Shown here: piece by piece, positions 45,081 to 56,189 of the stretch | Layout: every line of letters begins with the position of its first letter | How positions within the stretch are numbered: position 1 is the first letter of the stretch | The notes under the pieces: model-generated | The model's input: the letters and a program-made list of their open reading frames with translations, nothing else | Databases searched by the model: none | Told to the model about the DNA's origin: nothing | From: Taudactylus pleione | Taxonomy: Eukaryota; Chordata; Amphibia; Anura; Myobatrachidae | DNA length: 64,000 bases | Assembly: GCA_031769625.1 (NCBI GenBank) | Contig: JAUIMM010000015.1 | Span: 27,744,501-27,808,500, forward strand | Direction of reading: 5' to 3' | Program-made: the position numbers and the translations under genes

Positions 45081-46980
45081 TTTCCCCACCACTGTATGCT
45101 TCCCCCAAATGACCTTAATGCCAGATAATGATCTTACCAAGATCAATAGAATCATTATTTGATGTGATGAAAAAAGTGGTCAGAGTATAATTTCAAATAC
45201 AGTAGATTCTAGACCTTACCTGATTTGGCCACCTATGTGTGTGGCCTTAGTTAATGATGATCTTGTTATTCAACTCTTGGATCGAGCAGCAGGATTGGCC
45301 TGTGTGTGGGTTTGAAAATGCTGTGGCAAAATAAACATGATGACCACTTAAAGATTCCATCAGATTATGATTTCCAAGAAAGTAATAGATCTAGAAAAGG
45401 ATAATATGAATCATCATCTGTTCCGGGACGACATGGTATGGTGTTTATCTGTGGGGCTTGTTTGGAATTGCTATGCCTAGAATTGTTTATTGTTACGCAG
45501 AGTGCATATACATTGCAGCCATAAGGTCAAAGAAGAAGCTGTAGGTCATTTACTCCTAATCACGGTTCACTGACTTGTAAAGGCAATTCTTTGTGATTAG
45601 GACCTAATCCTCTTCATCAGATGGATGCACCACAGAGACAGCAGAAACAATGAAGCAATGAACTCACTATATGGTGTTTATTCAGCCTTCCTTCCATATG
45701 TTATTGCAAGATGAACCCTTTCACTGCCAATGTGTTCCGCAAAGTAAAGACAGAAAGTAATAGATTAGTATTTCAATAATAAGGCACCAGCATAATACAC
45801 AGTGCTGTGCGTTCAGTGGACTGTGGGGCTGATTCAGAGATGTACTCAAACCCGATGTTCCTGCAAGATCAGGGCCGTAGCTAGGGTGGTGCAGCCGATG
45901 CCATCGCACAGAGCGCAACAGCCCTGAGGGCGGAACACCGGCCGCCCACCTTATACTTTCTCTTTATGTTGCCTCCTGGCACTGGGCGGCTGCTGCTTAA
46001 ACTGCGATGCACTGCCGCTATGTCCAGCACTGTACAGCTCCCACTCCGGAGGACAATCAGCCGCTGCCTCCCCCTGTGACACTGTGAAGGTGTGACTCAG
46101 TCTGAGTCTCCGCCTCCCGAGTCCCGGCAGCATACAGATGTCGAATTAAGGGGGGGGGACACACAGGGGGTGAGTACCACTGGGTCCCCCTCTATCAGGA
46201 GCCCCCCGGCAGGTGCAGCCATCGATCCAGCTCTGACGCCAGCAGCATCACTCCGAGCAGCAGCAGCTCTCCCGCGCTGCTGCTGGAGACGAGGCTGAGC
46301 AGCAGAATTGTCCCCTGCGCTGCTGGAGTATGCCCCCTCTGCAGGCATGGCAGCAGGGACAGCAAGAATGGCGGACGCCTGAACGGAGGGTAGAATGTGC
46401 GCCCAGGCAGCAATGCTCACCTGACAAGTAAGGCTGCTGTGCAGGCTGAGGGCCCTGCCAGTGTGTGGGGCACAGGCCCGCCAAGAGCCGCGGCGGGCCC
46501 GGGGAACAGGGGGCGTGGCCTAATCGCGGGAGGCATGGTCACGCCCCCTTCGGAAAAAAAGTTTTTCAGCGCCGTGAAGCGCTGGTGAGGGGAGGGGCGC
46601 TCTGACCTCCCTCAGCCCGGAGCAAAGCCAGGGGGGGGCTCGATCAGTGTGATCCCTCCCCCCCACAGGAATAGGAGATTGCTGTGGCTGCTGCTCAGCA
46701 GCCACAAGCAGTCTCCCACTGCAGCTCAGCACACGCTGTGTGCTGGGCTGCTGTGAGGGAGGTGGGGTGTGGCGCCGGACCCGGGCCCCCGCCGGGAAGC
46801 CTGGGCAATTTGTACCCGCTCCCTCCCCCTCTCAGCGCCCCTGGTGGGGCATGCTGCATATAAAGAATATCTATGCAGAGGTAGAGAGGCTGCACAGAGA
46901 GTGGACTGCCTGCGCCCACTCACTGTGTTTCAGCGGCCACATGTTTGTTACTAGGCCTTCTGTGTAGTGAATGGCGCTAG
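45081..46980. other. Interspersed repeats, one weak hammerhead-like motif
   Basis: At 45587-45620 (minus) CTGATGA is followed by a GATTAGG/CCTAATC hairpin but then ACAAAG instead of GAAA. 45880-46980 is a GC-rich interspersed repeat (ccgtagctagggtggtgcag). Its many frames (for example 46097-46420) are alanine- and proline-rich artefacts. No gene is supported. Confidence 0.4.
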
Positions 46981-47715
46981 GCCTTATCAAGATGAAATGC
47001 TCAGACACCTTTTTAATATATCCCATAAAACATGAAATCGGGGAAAGGCAAAGTATTTATTCCACTAGTTAAAAACACAATCACGTGGACACATAAAAAC
47101 AACAACATAAAAAATACAAAACAATTTAAAATAGCATAAATAATGTAGCAGCATATATTTTTGCAGCATAACTTTGGGCAACATATATTTTACCAGCAAA
47201 GGAAATGAGCAGCATGAAAACCCACCATAGGGTCCATCAGTCTCTCACCATATACAGGTGTTGTGGTGGGCTGGCTTGCATTAGAGCAATGAGGTCCTGG
47301 GCCTTCCAGCTCGGCACCACCTTTGGGGTCCCAACATCAGGATTTCCGTGGAAATCAATACTTGCAGAGAGGCAAGTACCCCTACTGTTCTGAGCTCCTA
47401 GGAATACTTAGACATGTATAATAATTACAAGCATTACAAACAGCTTTGCTTTATTTCACAGGAACAGGACGAAAGATGTCTTCTTGTAACAACAATTTCC
47501 GTCAAGGAGTAGTAAATTCATGCACTATACATTTCAGAATTTAGCATAAACCAATCATATAATAGCATATAACACAGCATGCATAACAGTACTGTTCTAT
47601 ATTGAACAATATTAGGTATTTCTAGGGGAACTAAACAATAAATATTTTAATAAACCTTCTATCGGATGAGGTGTTGTCATGTGTGCAAACCACTTATCAT
47701 ACTAAGATAAAATAA
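46981..47715. other. A/T-rich anonymous DNA
   Basis: Short repeated words (gcagcatata, catatatttt) occur near 47150-47190. No coding or terminal structure was recognised. It borders the 3' end of the second Ngaro element. Confidence 0.35.
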
Positions 47716-48099
47716 AGACACTGAGACGTGGATTTGGCAGATAACTTGATGGCGATTTATTGGAGCAATAATAATTATTATTTATTTATTATTTATTTAA
47801 GGATGTATGGTGGCAAAGAAAGGACGGCCAGAAATCAGCCAGATCTGCTATGCCCACACACAAACAACAAAAGGCATAGCAGGCGTAGATCGCCCAGAGT
47901 GCATACACATAACCATGTAAATCATGTCAACAACAAAAGGTAACGCTCACCCCCATCTTGACTTCCCACCCGTTTAGGTGGTGATACTGCCCCCCGTTAG
48001 GTTGGTACAGCCAACTACCAGTCAACGAAGGTAGCGCCCTTAAATCATAATTGCACCCGGACTGGCGACCTGCCGTTCTTTCCCGCCACAGCAAGGTTC

Positions 48100-48535
48100 T
48101 GCTTATAGAACCGCCGCACCGCCACCATACCAAGTACTACCCCAATAACGCCAACTCCTCAAAAAGATCCCCAATAAACAAGACAAACCCTCCTCTGTTA
48201 AATGAACTCCATCAGGTCTATACATATAACTAAATCTACCCCACCAAATCATTGACAATATCAACTCGTAATTCTACAGTGGACCTCTGCCCTAAGTCGT
48301 TGCCTCTTAAATAAGCCACCAAAATACGTGGCCTACCAAAAAGCCTTGCATACTCTAACAGTTTAGGACAAAAGGAATGCCATCTCATACCTCTGGAAAC
48401 TATCCAATGGACCCTAGCTGAATATTCAAAAATTTGAGCTTGATCTGAACTCATAAACCTAGCAGCCCAAAAAATATATGAGTGGCCTATCACCCAAATG
48501 TCCTGCGTGTCAAAGAGCAATCCTAAAGGTGGAGG
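48100..48535 (-). pseudogene. Ngaro copy 2 SGNH hydrolase, middle deleted
   Basis: IWVIGHSYIFWAARF (block I with catalytic Ser in GHS), SRGMRWHSFCPKLLEYA and ILVAYLRGNDLG (block III) are followed almost at once, in another frame, by YRPDGVHLTEEGLSCLLGIF, which holds the block V Asp and His. The stretch normally between these blocks is missing, so the copy keeps all catalytic motifs but not the fold. Copy 1 has the reverse damage. Confidence 0.82.
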
Positions 48536-49026
48536 AAAGCAGTAAATAAAAAATTAGTAATTGTCATAAAACAATAACATTTTATGGTGTATTAGTGGGA
48601 TCTGATAGAACATAAGTGAGTATCTGCCAAAAAGAAAAATTTTCTATTGGTCGCCGACTTTACTATTTAAAGTGGCTTTGACAAACATAAGACACAAAGG
48701 GGAAGAATGGGTGGGGGGGAATTGGGAAAAAACAGGTGAACTCGGCAAGAGGTAAAATAAAAACCTGCTGAGGGATGGACTATGGCATAATTAAATGATT
48801 GAGAATAGCCGAATTGAATCCGTCAGTTCAGGTAAAAATTGTAAAATCCCTCAAGACTCCCATTGCCAGCAATGGCGACTAGCTAATCCCGAGTAGGATG
48901 GACAGGGGTAACAGACAAGACAAGACAGTACATGAGATATGACAAAAAAGCAGGCAAGCATAAAATATAAACGTCACCAGAACACACTGTGACATGATTT
49001 TAAACAGAGGACCTTAACGCCTAGGT

Positions 49027-49278
49027 CTAATGTAACTTTATAAAACTATCCGATTTCCAACATCCCAGGGCCTGAAGTGCTGATGCCGAGAAACCCGCAG
49101 CTGCCGGCGAAATTGCGGCTCCGATCCGAAACGGGTGTGTACCAAAATCCTGAGGCAGGAGGACTAAACCTGATACACACCTCTTCCAAACCGACCAAAC
49201 TGGTATTTGGTAAGCGGAGTCCTGTCCAAATGCATGAGCCATGAACCAGGGACATCCGGCCGTAATAATGCGTAGCAC
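49027..49278 (-). pseudogene. Ngaro copy 2 tyrosine recombinase, C-terminus
   Basis: DFGTHPFRIGAAISPAAAGF and LQALGCWKSDSFIKLH match the HxFRxGAA (catalytic Arg) and LGxWxS boxes. The catalytic Tyr position near the end reads as FIKLH, so the nucleophile appears lost. The region between this and 49643 is too decayed to follow. Confidence 0.8.
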
Positions 49279-49642
49279 ATCGCTAGTGCCACAAGGCAGA
49301 TCCGTTCATCCTTAGACGCACTCAACGAGATCCACCAACCTTACCAGCCTGGTCGGTCTTTGACCGCCGCATCCTAACACAGCACGGACCTTACATTGAC
49401 CGAGATATCCGAGAGGAGCATGGTGTCATCAACCCATTTGGAAGATGCTACCGGCTCTGAATACCCGCAAGGCGCCGTGAAAAGCCATTGAAAACGCCAA
49501 TTGGATCAGGACCGCCTCGTACTCGGTAAGAGCAACTCGTGAACTGCCCCCAATACTGCTGGAAGCAAATGAGCGTCCACAGGTTTCCTACGGTCAGCTA
49601 CTGGCCGGGAGACCCGTGCCCAACCCTTTAAAGCCTTCATGA

Positions 49643-49894
49643 TCAGAACGCTTTTTGTAAAAAGTCAGGCTGTCCCTTCAACTTACAATAAAAAGCAATG
49701 CCTGCCAAAGAGCGCGTAACCGAAGCCCTGGATCTGCCAGCCAAATGGAGACTCCAAATAAAAGAAAGCATCGAACGATACAGACTCTTATCTACCTGCC
49801 TGCTGCTACGGGAATAATTTTCCCGTTCATTCCATGCCTGACGGTATGCTCGCAATGTGGAGAAGGCTAGAGACTGTTCTGCTAAGCCCCCCAT
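49643..49894 (-). pseudogene. Ngaro copy 2 tyrosine recombinase, N-terminus
   Basis: AFSTLRAYRQAWNERENY corresponds to GTLRSYSKAWNEWQVF of copy 1. HLAGRSRASVTRSLAGIAFY and LKGQPDFLQKAF continue the core-binding domain. This shows what was displaced by the MITE in copy 1. Confidence 0.8.
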
Positions 49895-49912
49895 GCCGGC
49901 TTGATCACTCTG

Positions 49913-50410
49913 TCAAAAATAAGAGGGGCAAAGCTCAGCATCAGAACCAGGGGCCAAACATTGGAATTTAGGCCACTGACAACGTGACAACGCATCAGCT
50001 ATCTCATTCTCCACCCCAGGAACGTGTCGTGCCTTAAACATGATGTTACAGCGCAAACATGTGAGCACCAGCTGCGCTAGCAAACGCAAAACCAGCAGGG
50101 AAGCCGCGCATTTCTGACTGGTCGCATGGACCACGCCCAGGTTGTCGCACCTGATAATGATGCTGCGATTGCGTAACCGTTTCCCCCAGATTTCAAAGGA
50201 AACCATTATGGGAAAAGTTCGAGAAGGAGCAAGACCTTAGTCAAACCCTTTCCCACCCATTCCTCCAGCCAACGACCAACACACCAGGAACCATCGAGGT
50301 AGCATCCGAACCCTGTGGCGCCTGCTGCGTCGGTGAACAGCTGCAGCCGCAAATTGTCAGCGGCTGGAGACATCCAACCGAATGCCATTAAAATCCTGAA
50401 GAAACGAAAC
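49913..50410 (-). pseudogene. Ngaro copy 2 RNase H
   Basis: RLQLFTDAAGATGFGCYLDG holds the first catalytic Asp. LELFPIMVSFEIWGKRLRN crosses a frame change, followed by IIIRCDNLGVVHATS and VPGVENEIADALSRCQ with the later catalytic Asp residues. All catalytic positions can still be read in two frames. Confidence 0.85.
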
Positions 50411-50499
50411 CCAGACAGAGAGGTCCCGCTTAATCTCTGAGGTTAAATGTAGCAAATGTCTCGGTTTAGCGACCCCAGCCGTGGCCCTTCCCAGCTTAC

Positions 50500-51246
50500 G
50501 CGGAAAAAACTCTGCCATTGGTATGACCTTACAGGCGAAGTTAAATAGGCCCAGGAGGGATGACAAGCAAGAAGGGCCCTCAATTTTGTCCGCAGCAACG
50601 GGAACTCCAAAAATGAAAAAACAGCGCTTGCAAAGAAAACAACACATCACTACATCTATCTGAACCGGAAGGGCCGACGCACAGAAAGACATCGAGATAG
50701 TGGGCTATCCCATGACCACCGCAAGAAAACTCCACGCATCAGTGTAGAAAAGTGCTAAATCGCTCAAAAAAACCGCACATGACACAGAACATCCCATAGG
50801 CAAGCACTTGTCTATGTAATATCCGTCGTCCAAGCAAAAACCCATAAATCTGAATGACTCTGGGTGTAATGGAAGTAGGCGAAAAGCTGACTCAACATCT
50901 ATCCTAGCCAACAGTGTGCCCGGATCATAACACCTAACCATGTCCAAAGCTTCGTCAAATGACTGGTACACCACCGAGGAAACCTCAATGGTATGGCATC
51001 ATTACTGACGAGCCTGGTGGATAAGAGAGATGCCGAATGAGCCTATATTTTCCTGGAATCTTCTTGGTAACCACACCCACCGGGGAAACAACAAGATACC
51101 TAATGGGGGTTTCTGCAAAAAGACCCGCCATGCGCCCTAAGCTAACTTCACCATCGACCCTCTCCCTAAGCATGTGGGGCAACTCAAACGCAGACTTGAA
51201 ATTCCTAGGGGAGACTGTGTCAACATCCCTGCAAATATGTAAATGA
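50500..51246 (-). pseudogene. Ngaro copy 2 reverse transcriptase
   Basis: FKSAFELPHMLRERV, SPVGVVTKKIPGKYRLIRHL, ARIDVESAFRLLPLHPESFR (motif A) and YYIDKCLPMGCSVSCAVF are present. The catalytic YLDD segment expected about 30 residues later is absent: the frame runs into SFLAVVMG, and coding restarts with SFCASALPVQIDVVMCC beyond it. SCLSSLLGLFNFACKVIPM marks the connection region. It is inactive. Confidence 0.85.
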
Positions 51247-51394
51247 AAACCCTTCTAATAAAATTCTGCGTCCTGCAGGACCGGGTACCAAATCAACCAT
51301 TTCGCAATCGCTGTGACACGGACAGGGGAAGGAGCTTTACTTAGCCCTAGCGCCTTTTGCTGGCTGAGCAGGTTGCTGTTGGGCACCCACTTTG

Positions 51395-51758
51395 AAACAC
51401 TTGGCAGCTGGCTGGTTGCCACCACATCGCAAGCAGAGGTGATGAAAACTACATTTTCGTCCCTGCGTACAGGTATAATTATTAAAAACGAAGCATATGC
51501 CTGCTATTGGCCCTGACGAACCAAACTATCAGTTTTATTCGCGTTGTACCCCTCATACGCAGGACGCAAAGGCTGTGTGAACTCCAGCCATACCTCCACC
51601 TCCTTCCAGCCTAGATCCACCACCTGTCTGCCATCTTGCTTGCGATTAAATTCTTCATCGTAAGCGCGCCAAGCCATGACCCTTGCGAATAACTGCATGC
51701 TGTGAATTAAATGCAGGTACCTAATGACGTTCAAGTGCTCCTCTGGACGCGTCTCCAA
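51395..51758 (-). pseudogene. Ngaro copy 2 zinc knuckle region
   Basis: RAYDEEFNRKQDGRQVVDLG and WKEVEVWLEF are followed across a stop by CFVFNNYTCTQGRKCSFHHL and CLRCGGNQPAAKC, a zinc-knuckle block parallel to copy 1. The cysteine and histidine spacing is intact. Confidence 0.82.
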
Positions 51759-51795
51759 ATATCAAGCCAAGAAAATGCAAAAACCGGCCAACCCA

Positions 51796-52524
51796 TTAAT
51801 TGTAAGACTTGAACACTTCCAAACCTATTCCGCCCTTTGCCCTAGCTGCTTTAAACGCCTTCTTAGTTTTCTCCGTAAGAGCAAAAATATCCACATAGAC
51901 TCCCTTGCGTATCTTACTGCGGCAAGGTGCCCTTAAACCTTGCAATACAGCGGTGTTGTCACAGTGAACCCCTGCAGAACCTTCCAAACCCTTCTCTATC
52001 AGCTTACGCTTAGGGATGCGTTGCCTACGCCTCGAGCACCGCCTTGCCTCCAATTTTGCATATTTTGCTGCTCTCTTGCGCACTCTGCCAGCGCTGTCCG
52101 CGTTAGAGGTAGAGGAAGCAAAAGAAAATGTCAAAGAACTAGAGTCTGAGAAAGACCCACCTGAACCCTCCGATGTCACGGTATCAGAGGAAAATCCAGA
52201 CGGCCTTTCTCCGACATCCTCGTCCATAAGCTCCCCTTCGTTGACGACGTCATCTAAAAAAGGGGAAAGGACACCCGCTGCCGCCTCTGTGGCAGGCCAC
52301 CTAACATCTGCACCGCCCTGACCAGCACCCTGACTCATCGGAAGGGAGGGTGCTGTAGTGACTACACTTTGCTGGACCAAGCTAGGGGCAATAGCTCTCA
52401 ATGCTTGCGCCAACTGCTCTACCTCCGACCCCCCTTGCGCCCTTGCGGGGTTAACGTTAGCAGGCGCGACATTTTGGCTATACAAATTAACAGCTGGCGG
52501 AGCTGCTAAAAATGGGGCAAACAC
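51796..52524 (-). pseudogene. Ngaro copy 2 gag-like protein
   Basis: An uninterrupted 242-residue frame with an alanine/proline-rich start, a serine- and acid-rich middle (SDTVTSEGSGGSFSDSSSLT), a basic RCSRRRQRIPKRK patch and SKIRKGVYVDIFALTEKTKK near the end, as in copy 1. It is probably the best-preserved gag part in the window. The upstream frame 52688-52506 overlaps and may be its displaced N-terminus. Confidence 0.75.
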
Positions 52525-53450
52525 AGCAGCCAGAGTTGGTCAGGCTGACACGATGGCTGAGGGTTCTGGCTGCGCAGCAATGGGGGGAGGGCGACAATAC
52601 CCAAAACTACAGGGGCTGACTGAGCTGGCGTCATCCCACTAGCACTAGGGCCCTGAGCCCCAGACTCGGTAACAGGAGCTGGGGACAAACTGGCTGTAAA
52701 ATGGCTGCCCTGTCAACTAAGCCCCGCCCCCCGCTCACTAACATGGCGGTCGCCCCGCTGTGAGCGGGGAACGGGGAGGCCCCTAGGTAAGGATGACCCT
52801 CTATGAACACTGGGCTCTGCCCTACCTCCCTGCCTGGACCTCCTCCTTTTACGGAGGTTATGTCCCGGGTGTCGGATGTGAGAGCGCACCCGCGTGCCGC
52901 TGACGCGGTGCGCTACCGCCCGTGACTATCTGCTCCTGCAGCAGGATCCACGGCCGGGCCCGGGCTCAGCAGAGCCGGGCACCGGCGCGTACTCTGCCGC
53001 CTATCAGCAATGGCGCCGGGGGCACCTAACTGCTCCTGCAGCAGGATCCACGGCCGGGCCCGGGCTCAGCAGAGCCGGGCGCCGGTGCGTACTCCGCCGC
53101 CTATCAGCAATGGCGCCGGGGGCACCACCCGCCGCAAACGCGGCAGGGGCCACCCCGCGACGCCGATCCCCGGCAAGAGCCGCAATGGGAACGGAATCTG
53201 CCGTGTTCGCGGCAGAGGCCGTTCCCCTACGCTGGTGTGTGCCCCGCGTCCTATCAGCTGCGGCGCCGGGAGCAGGATCCGCCTGCAGAGGCCGCTCCAC
53301 GGCGCCAGCGTGAGCTCTGCTCACATTATGGCCAAACAGAGCGGGCAGGAGGGGGTACGCAGCGGCGGGGACGGGGCATGCATCAAGAGGGACAGGGCCA
53401 TAAACAGGGGCAGGCTTTAATCAGTGAAAAAAGAGAGATGAAAAATAAAC
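52525..53450 (-). promoter_or_regulatory. GC-rich 5' region of Ngaro copy 2
   Basis: A GC- and CpG-rich segment lies upstream of gag on the minus strand, with ctccgg, gcgccggg and aggatcc words and the duplication at 52930-53128. The position fits the element's leader or promoter. The long frames here (for example 52894-53313) are GC artefacts. Confidence 0.4.
52930..53128. repeat. 99-bp tandem duplication, GC-rich
   Basis: ctgctcctgcagcaggatcc begins at 52930 and again 99 bp later. The copies are nearly identical through caatggcgccgggggcacc. It sits in the presumed control region of Ngaro copy 2. Confidence 0.9.
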
Positions 53451-53891
53451 TGTGAAGAAAGAAATGACAGCAGAATAGGGAGAGAGAATACAGCAGGGAT
53501 AGAGATATACAATAAGAAATAAAGCAAAACAAAAGAAAACAATCACCAATGTAATCAAACTTAAACACTGCTAATCTCTGTCACTGACCAGAATCTGGAA
53601 CAAAGAGGCTTTGGCCCACACTTTTAGCCGACTATATAATGTTCCTGTTACAAACCCGCCCCTGCTTGCCATAGGCTAACTCCCACAAATAATTTGCATA
53701 CATGCCTGCCCCCATCCTAGAGGTTTAAAACACCTCTTTTCTTATGCAATCTTTCGGTTTCTCTACTGCAGTATTAACCAAACAGATAATGGTCTCTGGA
53801 GCCTAGACTCTATTTGTGAGCTCGTTGGTGCACAATGTTTCCTTTTTAGTCCTGTAATATATCTGGGGGTGAGATCTAGCTGGAGTACTTA

Positions 53892-54255
53892 AGCTGGGCA
53901 TACACGGCCAGATAAAATGTCTGTCAGACCAACAGACATTTTATCTGGCAGCCTGCCAGCCGCAGATGTCCGCGGCATACACTGAGATTTCTCTCACAGT
54001 GTATTAGCCCGACATCTGCGCTCCGCCCCGGGGGAGGAGACATTTTCCTATTTCTTCCATGGGAAGGGCATACACTGCCCGATGTGGCCGACAGTTTACC
54101 GGTAAACATCGCATCGGACGGGCATGCTGGACAATCCGGCATGCCCGACCGAGCAATATTTAACCCTCAGTCGCCCCTTCACACGCTACAATTATCGGGG
54201 GGATCCGCGGATATCGGGCGGATCGCCCCGATAATTGTAGCGTGTATGGCCAGCT
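53892..54255. mobile_element. MITE with AGCTGGGCATACACGG ends, TTA duplication
   Basis: AGCTGGGCATACACGG and (reverse complement) AGCTGGCCATACACGC are flanked by TTA at 53889-53891 and 54256-54258. Length is 364 bp. Internal inverted words (aaaatgtctgtc and gacagacattttatctgg) strengthen the fold. Confidence 0.85.
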
Positions 54256-54399
54256 TTAGCAGTAGCCGATTTAAGCTTTAATGCTGATAAAAGGAATGTC
54301 TATTGCATTTTATGGTAATGCTGAGGCTCTTTCTCACTTAAACATCTGCAACTGTTGCCAGGTGCTTGTTATTGAAGGAAAGTTACACTTTAATTTCAA

Positions 54400-55165
54400 A
54401 GTTACTACATTATTTATTTATTTATTAACAGTTTCTTATATAGCACAGCAAATTCCGTCGTGCTTTACAATTTGAATCAACATTAACATTACACTGGGTT
54501 GTAAAAGACATACATACATAAAAGACATACATAAGGGTAAGAGGGCCCTGCTCGCAAGCTTACAATCTATAGGGAAATAGGTGTTGGTGAGGTGAGGGCC
54601 CTGCTCGCAAGCTTACAATCTATAGGGAAGTGGGGATGTTGCCCATAGCAACCAATCAAGGTGCTACATATTGCAAATTGGTCCAGCCCGATTGCAGATG
54701 TTCTTGGTGGGCTGTATAATCCAATCACACTGGAAAGTTGGCCTAGGGTTTAGGAGGATGTTAAATTGAAGAATGAGAAGATGTGATAGGTGTTTACTAT
54801 AAGAAGAGCGTTAGATAGGGAGCTATAAAAGGTTAGGTGGGCGGTCCTGGAATCTGATAAGCTTGTCTGAAGAGGTAAGTTATCAGAGAACGCTTGAATG
54901 TTTGTAAACTAGTGGAAAGTCTTATTGTGCGTGGGAGGGCATTCCACAGGGTGGGTGCAGCCCGAAAAAAGTCCTGTAACCGTGCATGGGAACAAGTAAT
55001 GCGCGGGGATGAGAGACGCAGATCTTGTGCAGAGCGGAGATGTCGGGTTGGAAGATATTTTGAGATAAGTGAAGAGGTGTATGTTGATGTGGTTTGGTTA
55101 ATAGCTTTATGTGTGAGTGTAAGTATTTTAAATCTGGGTATTTTTAGTAGAAATTAGCTCAGTGT
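54400..55165. repeat. Unclassified interspersed repeat with 54-bp partial duplication
   Basis: It begins with a tatt/tatta run and atagcacagcaaattccgtc, then gagggccctgctcgcaagct appears twice (from 54541 and 54595). Later comes ggagggcattccacagggtg, a phrase I associate with a widespread amphibian and fish repeat of uncertain class. The frame 54894-55157 is not credible as a gene. Confidence 0.5.
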
Positions 55166-55298
55166 AAAGGTCAATTTGTCCTTTATGGTAAGGGGGCATC
55201 AGATGAAGATACAGGTGCTTAGATTATACCTTTCTCTTCTAACTGTGAGACTGACAGCCCTCTCTCTATCCTTCCACCTCCTTCGCAGATAAAACTAT

Positions 55299-55782
55299 GG
55301 GCCTGATTCAGAGGGCTTGCTGCTGGTGACATTCGCTCTGAATCAGGGCATGGTTTTTTTTTTCTCCAGGCCGCTCGCAAAGCTGTGGGTGACCACCCAC
55401 AGCTTGTGCGAATGGCCTGGAGTCCATCGCGATTATCGGGCTTGCGACGAGACCCTGTGGTAGGATTTCGGCTCCCGCAAGCCCAAGTGGACTTCCTGCT
55501 CTAATAGAGCAGGAAGTCCACTACTGACATCACTAGTGATGGCAGTAGGTCCGCCCTCAAACGCCAGGCGTTCCTTTGGGATGCCTGCATTTGCCCAACC
55601 ACCCCCCTTCCCAGCCTACAAAATGGGGTGAGCTGTCACTCACCATCGACAGCCACCCCATCTTGTAGTGAGCCCCGCAGCAACTGAAGCTCAGTCACTC
55701 GTCGGGGCATGTGCACACCAGACGCGGCGCATGCGCAGACCATAAACATTGATCCACTTGTGAGCGGCTCTGAATGAGGCCC
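55299..55782. mobile_element. Harbinger MITE, 484 bp, TAT duplication
   Basis: GGGCCTGATTCAGAG and (reverse complement) GGGCCTCATTCAGAGC are flanked by TAT at 55296-55298 and 55783-55785. The interior differs from the 600-bp group and holds its own inverted pair (gcaggaagtcca and tggacttcctgc near 55490-55520). Confidence 0.85.
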
Positions 55783-55928
55783 TATATCTGTAAAACATAG
55801 ACTAGCAGGGTTCAGGATACAAAGTTGTGCTCACCACTCCTGCGCTGCTCTTGTGGTGGGTCCCAGAGCCAGAGATCCAATTCACTTCAATATAGCTGGC
55901 TCCATCCTGCACCTGCGATCACCAACCT

Positions 55929-56107
55929 CAGGGGTAAATTTACTAATGTGAGAGTTTTTAGAAGTGGAGATGTTGCCCATAGCAACCAATCAAATTTTAG
56001 CTATCATCATCTAGAAGGTGGTTGGTAAATTTTAAGTAGATTTAGATTGGTTACTATGGGCAACATCTCCACTTCTAAAAACTCTCACTTTAGTATATAT
56101 ACCCCCC
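55929..56107. mobile_element. Foldback MITE with ~60-bp arms
   Basis: The left arm (ggggtaaatttactaatgtg onward) is complementary over about 60 bp to the right arm that ends atataccccc. The shared core is gagatgttgcccatag. A patch of the same core occurs at 54637-54660, inside the preceding repeat. Confidence 0.8.
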
Positions 56108-56148
56108 AGTTTCCCAGCGGTTCCACAGCGGCGAAATACTCCCGTCTT

Positions 56149-56189
56149 AACCAAACCAATACTGACAGGCAGTCAGTATTGGTTTGGTT
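56149..56189. repeat. 18-bp perfect hairpin with 5-base loop
   Basis: aaccaaaccaatactgac at 56149-56166 pairs exactly with 56172-56189. It would be strongly cruciform-prone. No family has been identified. Confidence 0.85.

Larger units (their letters stand above)
47718..53450 (-). mobile_element. Ngaro-type retrotransposon, copy 2
   Basis: On the minus strand the same order as copy 1 is seen: gag (52524-51796), zinc knuckle (51758-51395), RT (51246-50500), RNase H (50410-49913), tyrosine recombinase (49894-49027) and SGNH hydrolase (48535-48100). The 5' flank is GC-rich. It is less interrupted than copy 1 but carries many frameshifts and internal deletions. Terminal repeats were not resolved, so the ends are approximate. 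Confidence 0.85.

Noticed and set aside
46092..46984. Several overlapping alanine/proline-rich open frames in GC-rich DNA
   Set aside because: Frames overlap on both strands, lack conserved motifs, and lie in an interspersed repeat. GC richness lowers stop frequency.
52894..53420. Open frames of 106-139 codons on both strands
   Set aside because: They lie in the GC-rich leader and 99-bp duplication of Ngaro copy 2 and have no domain.
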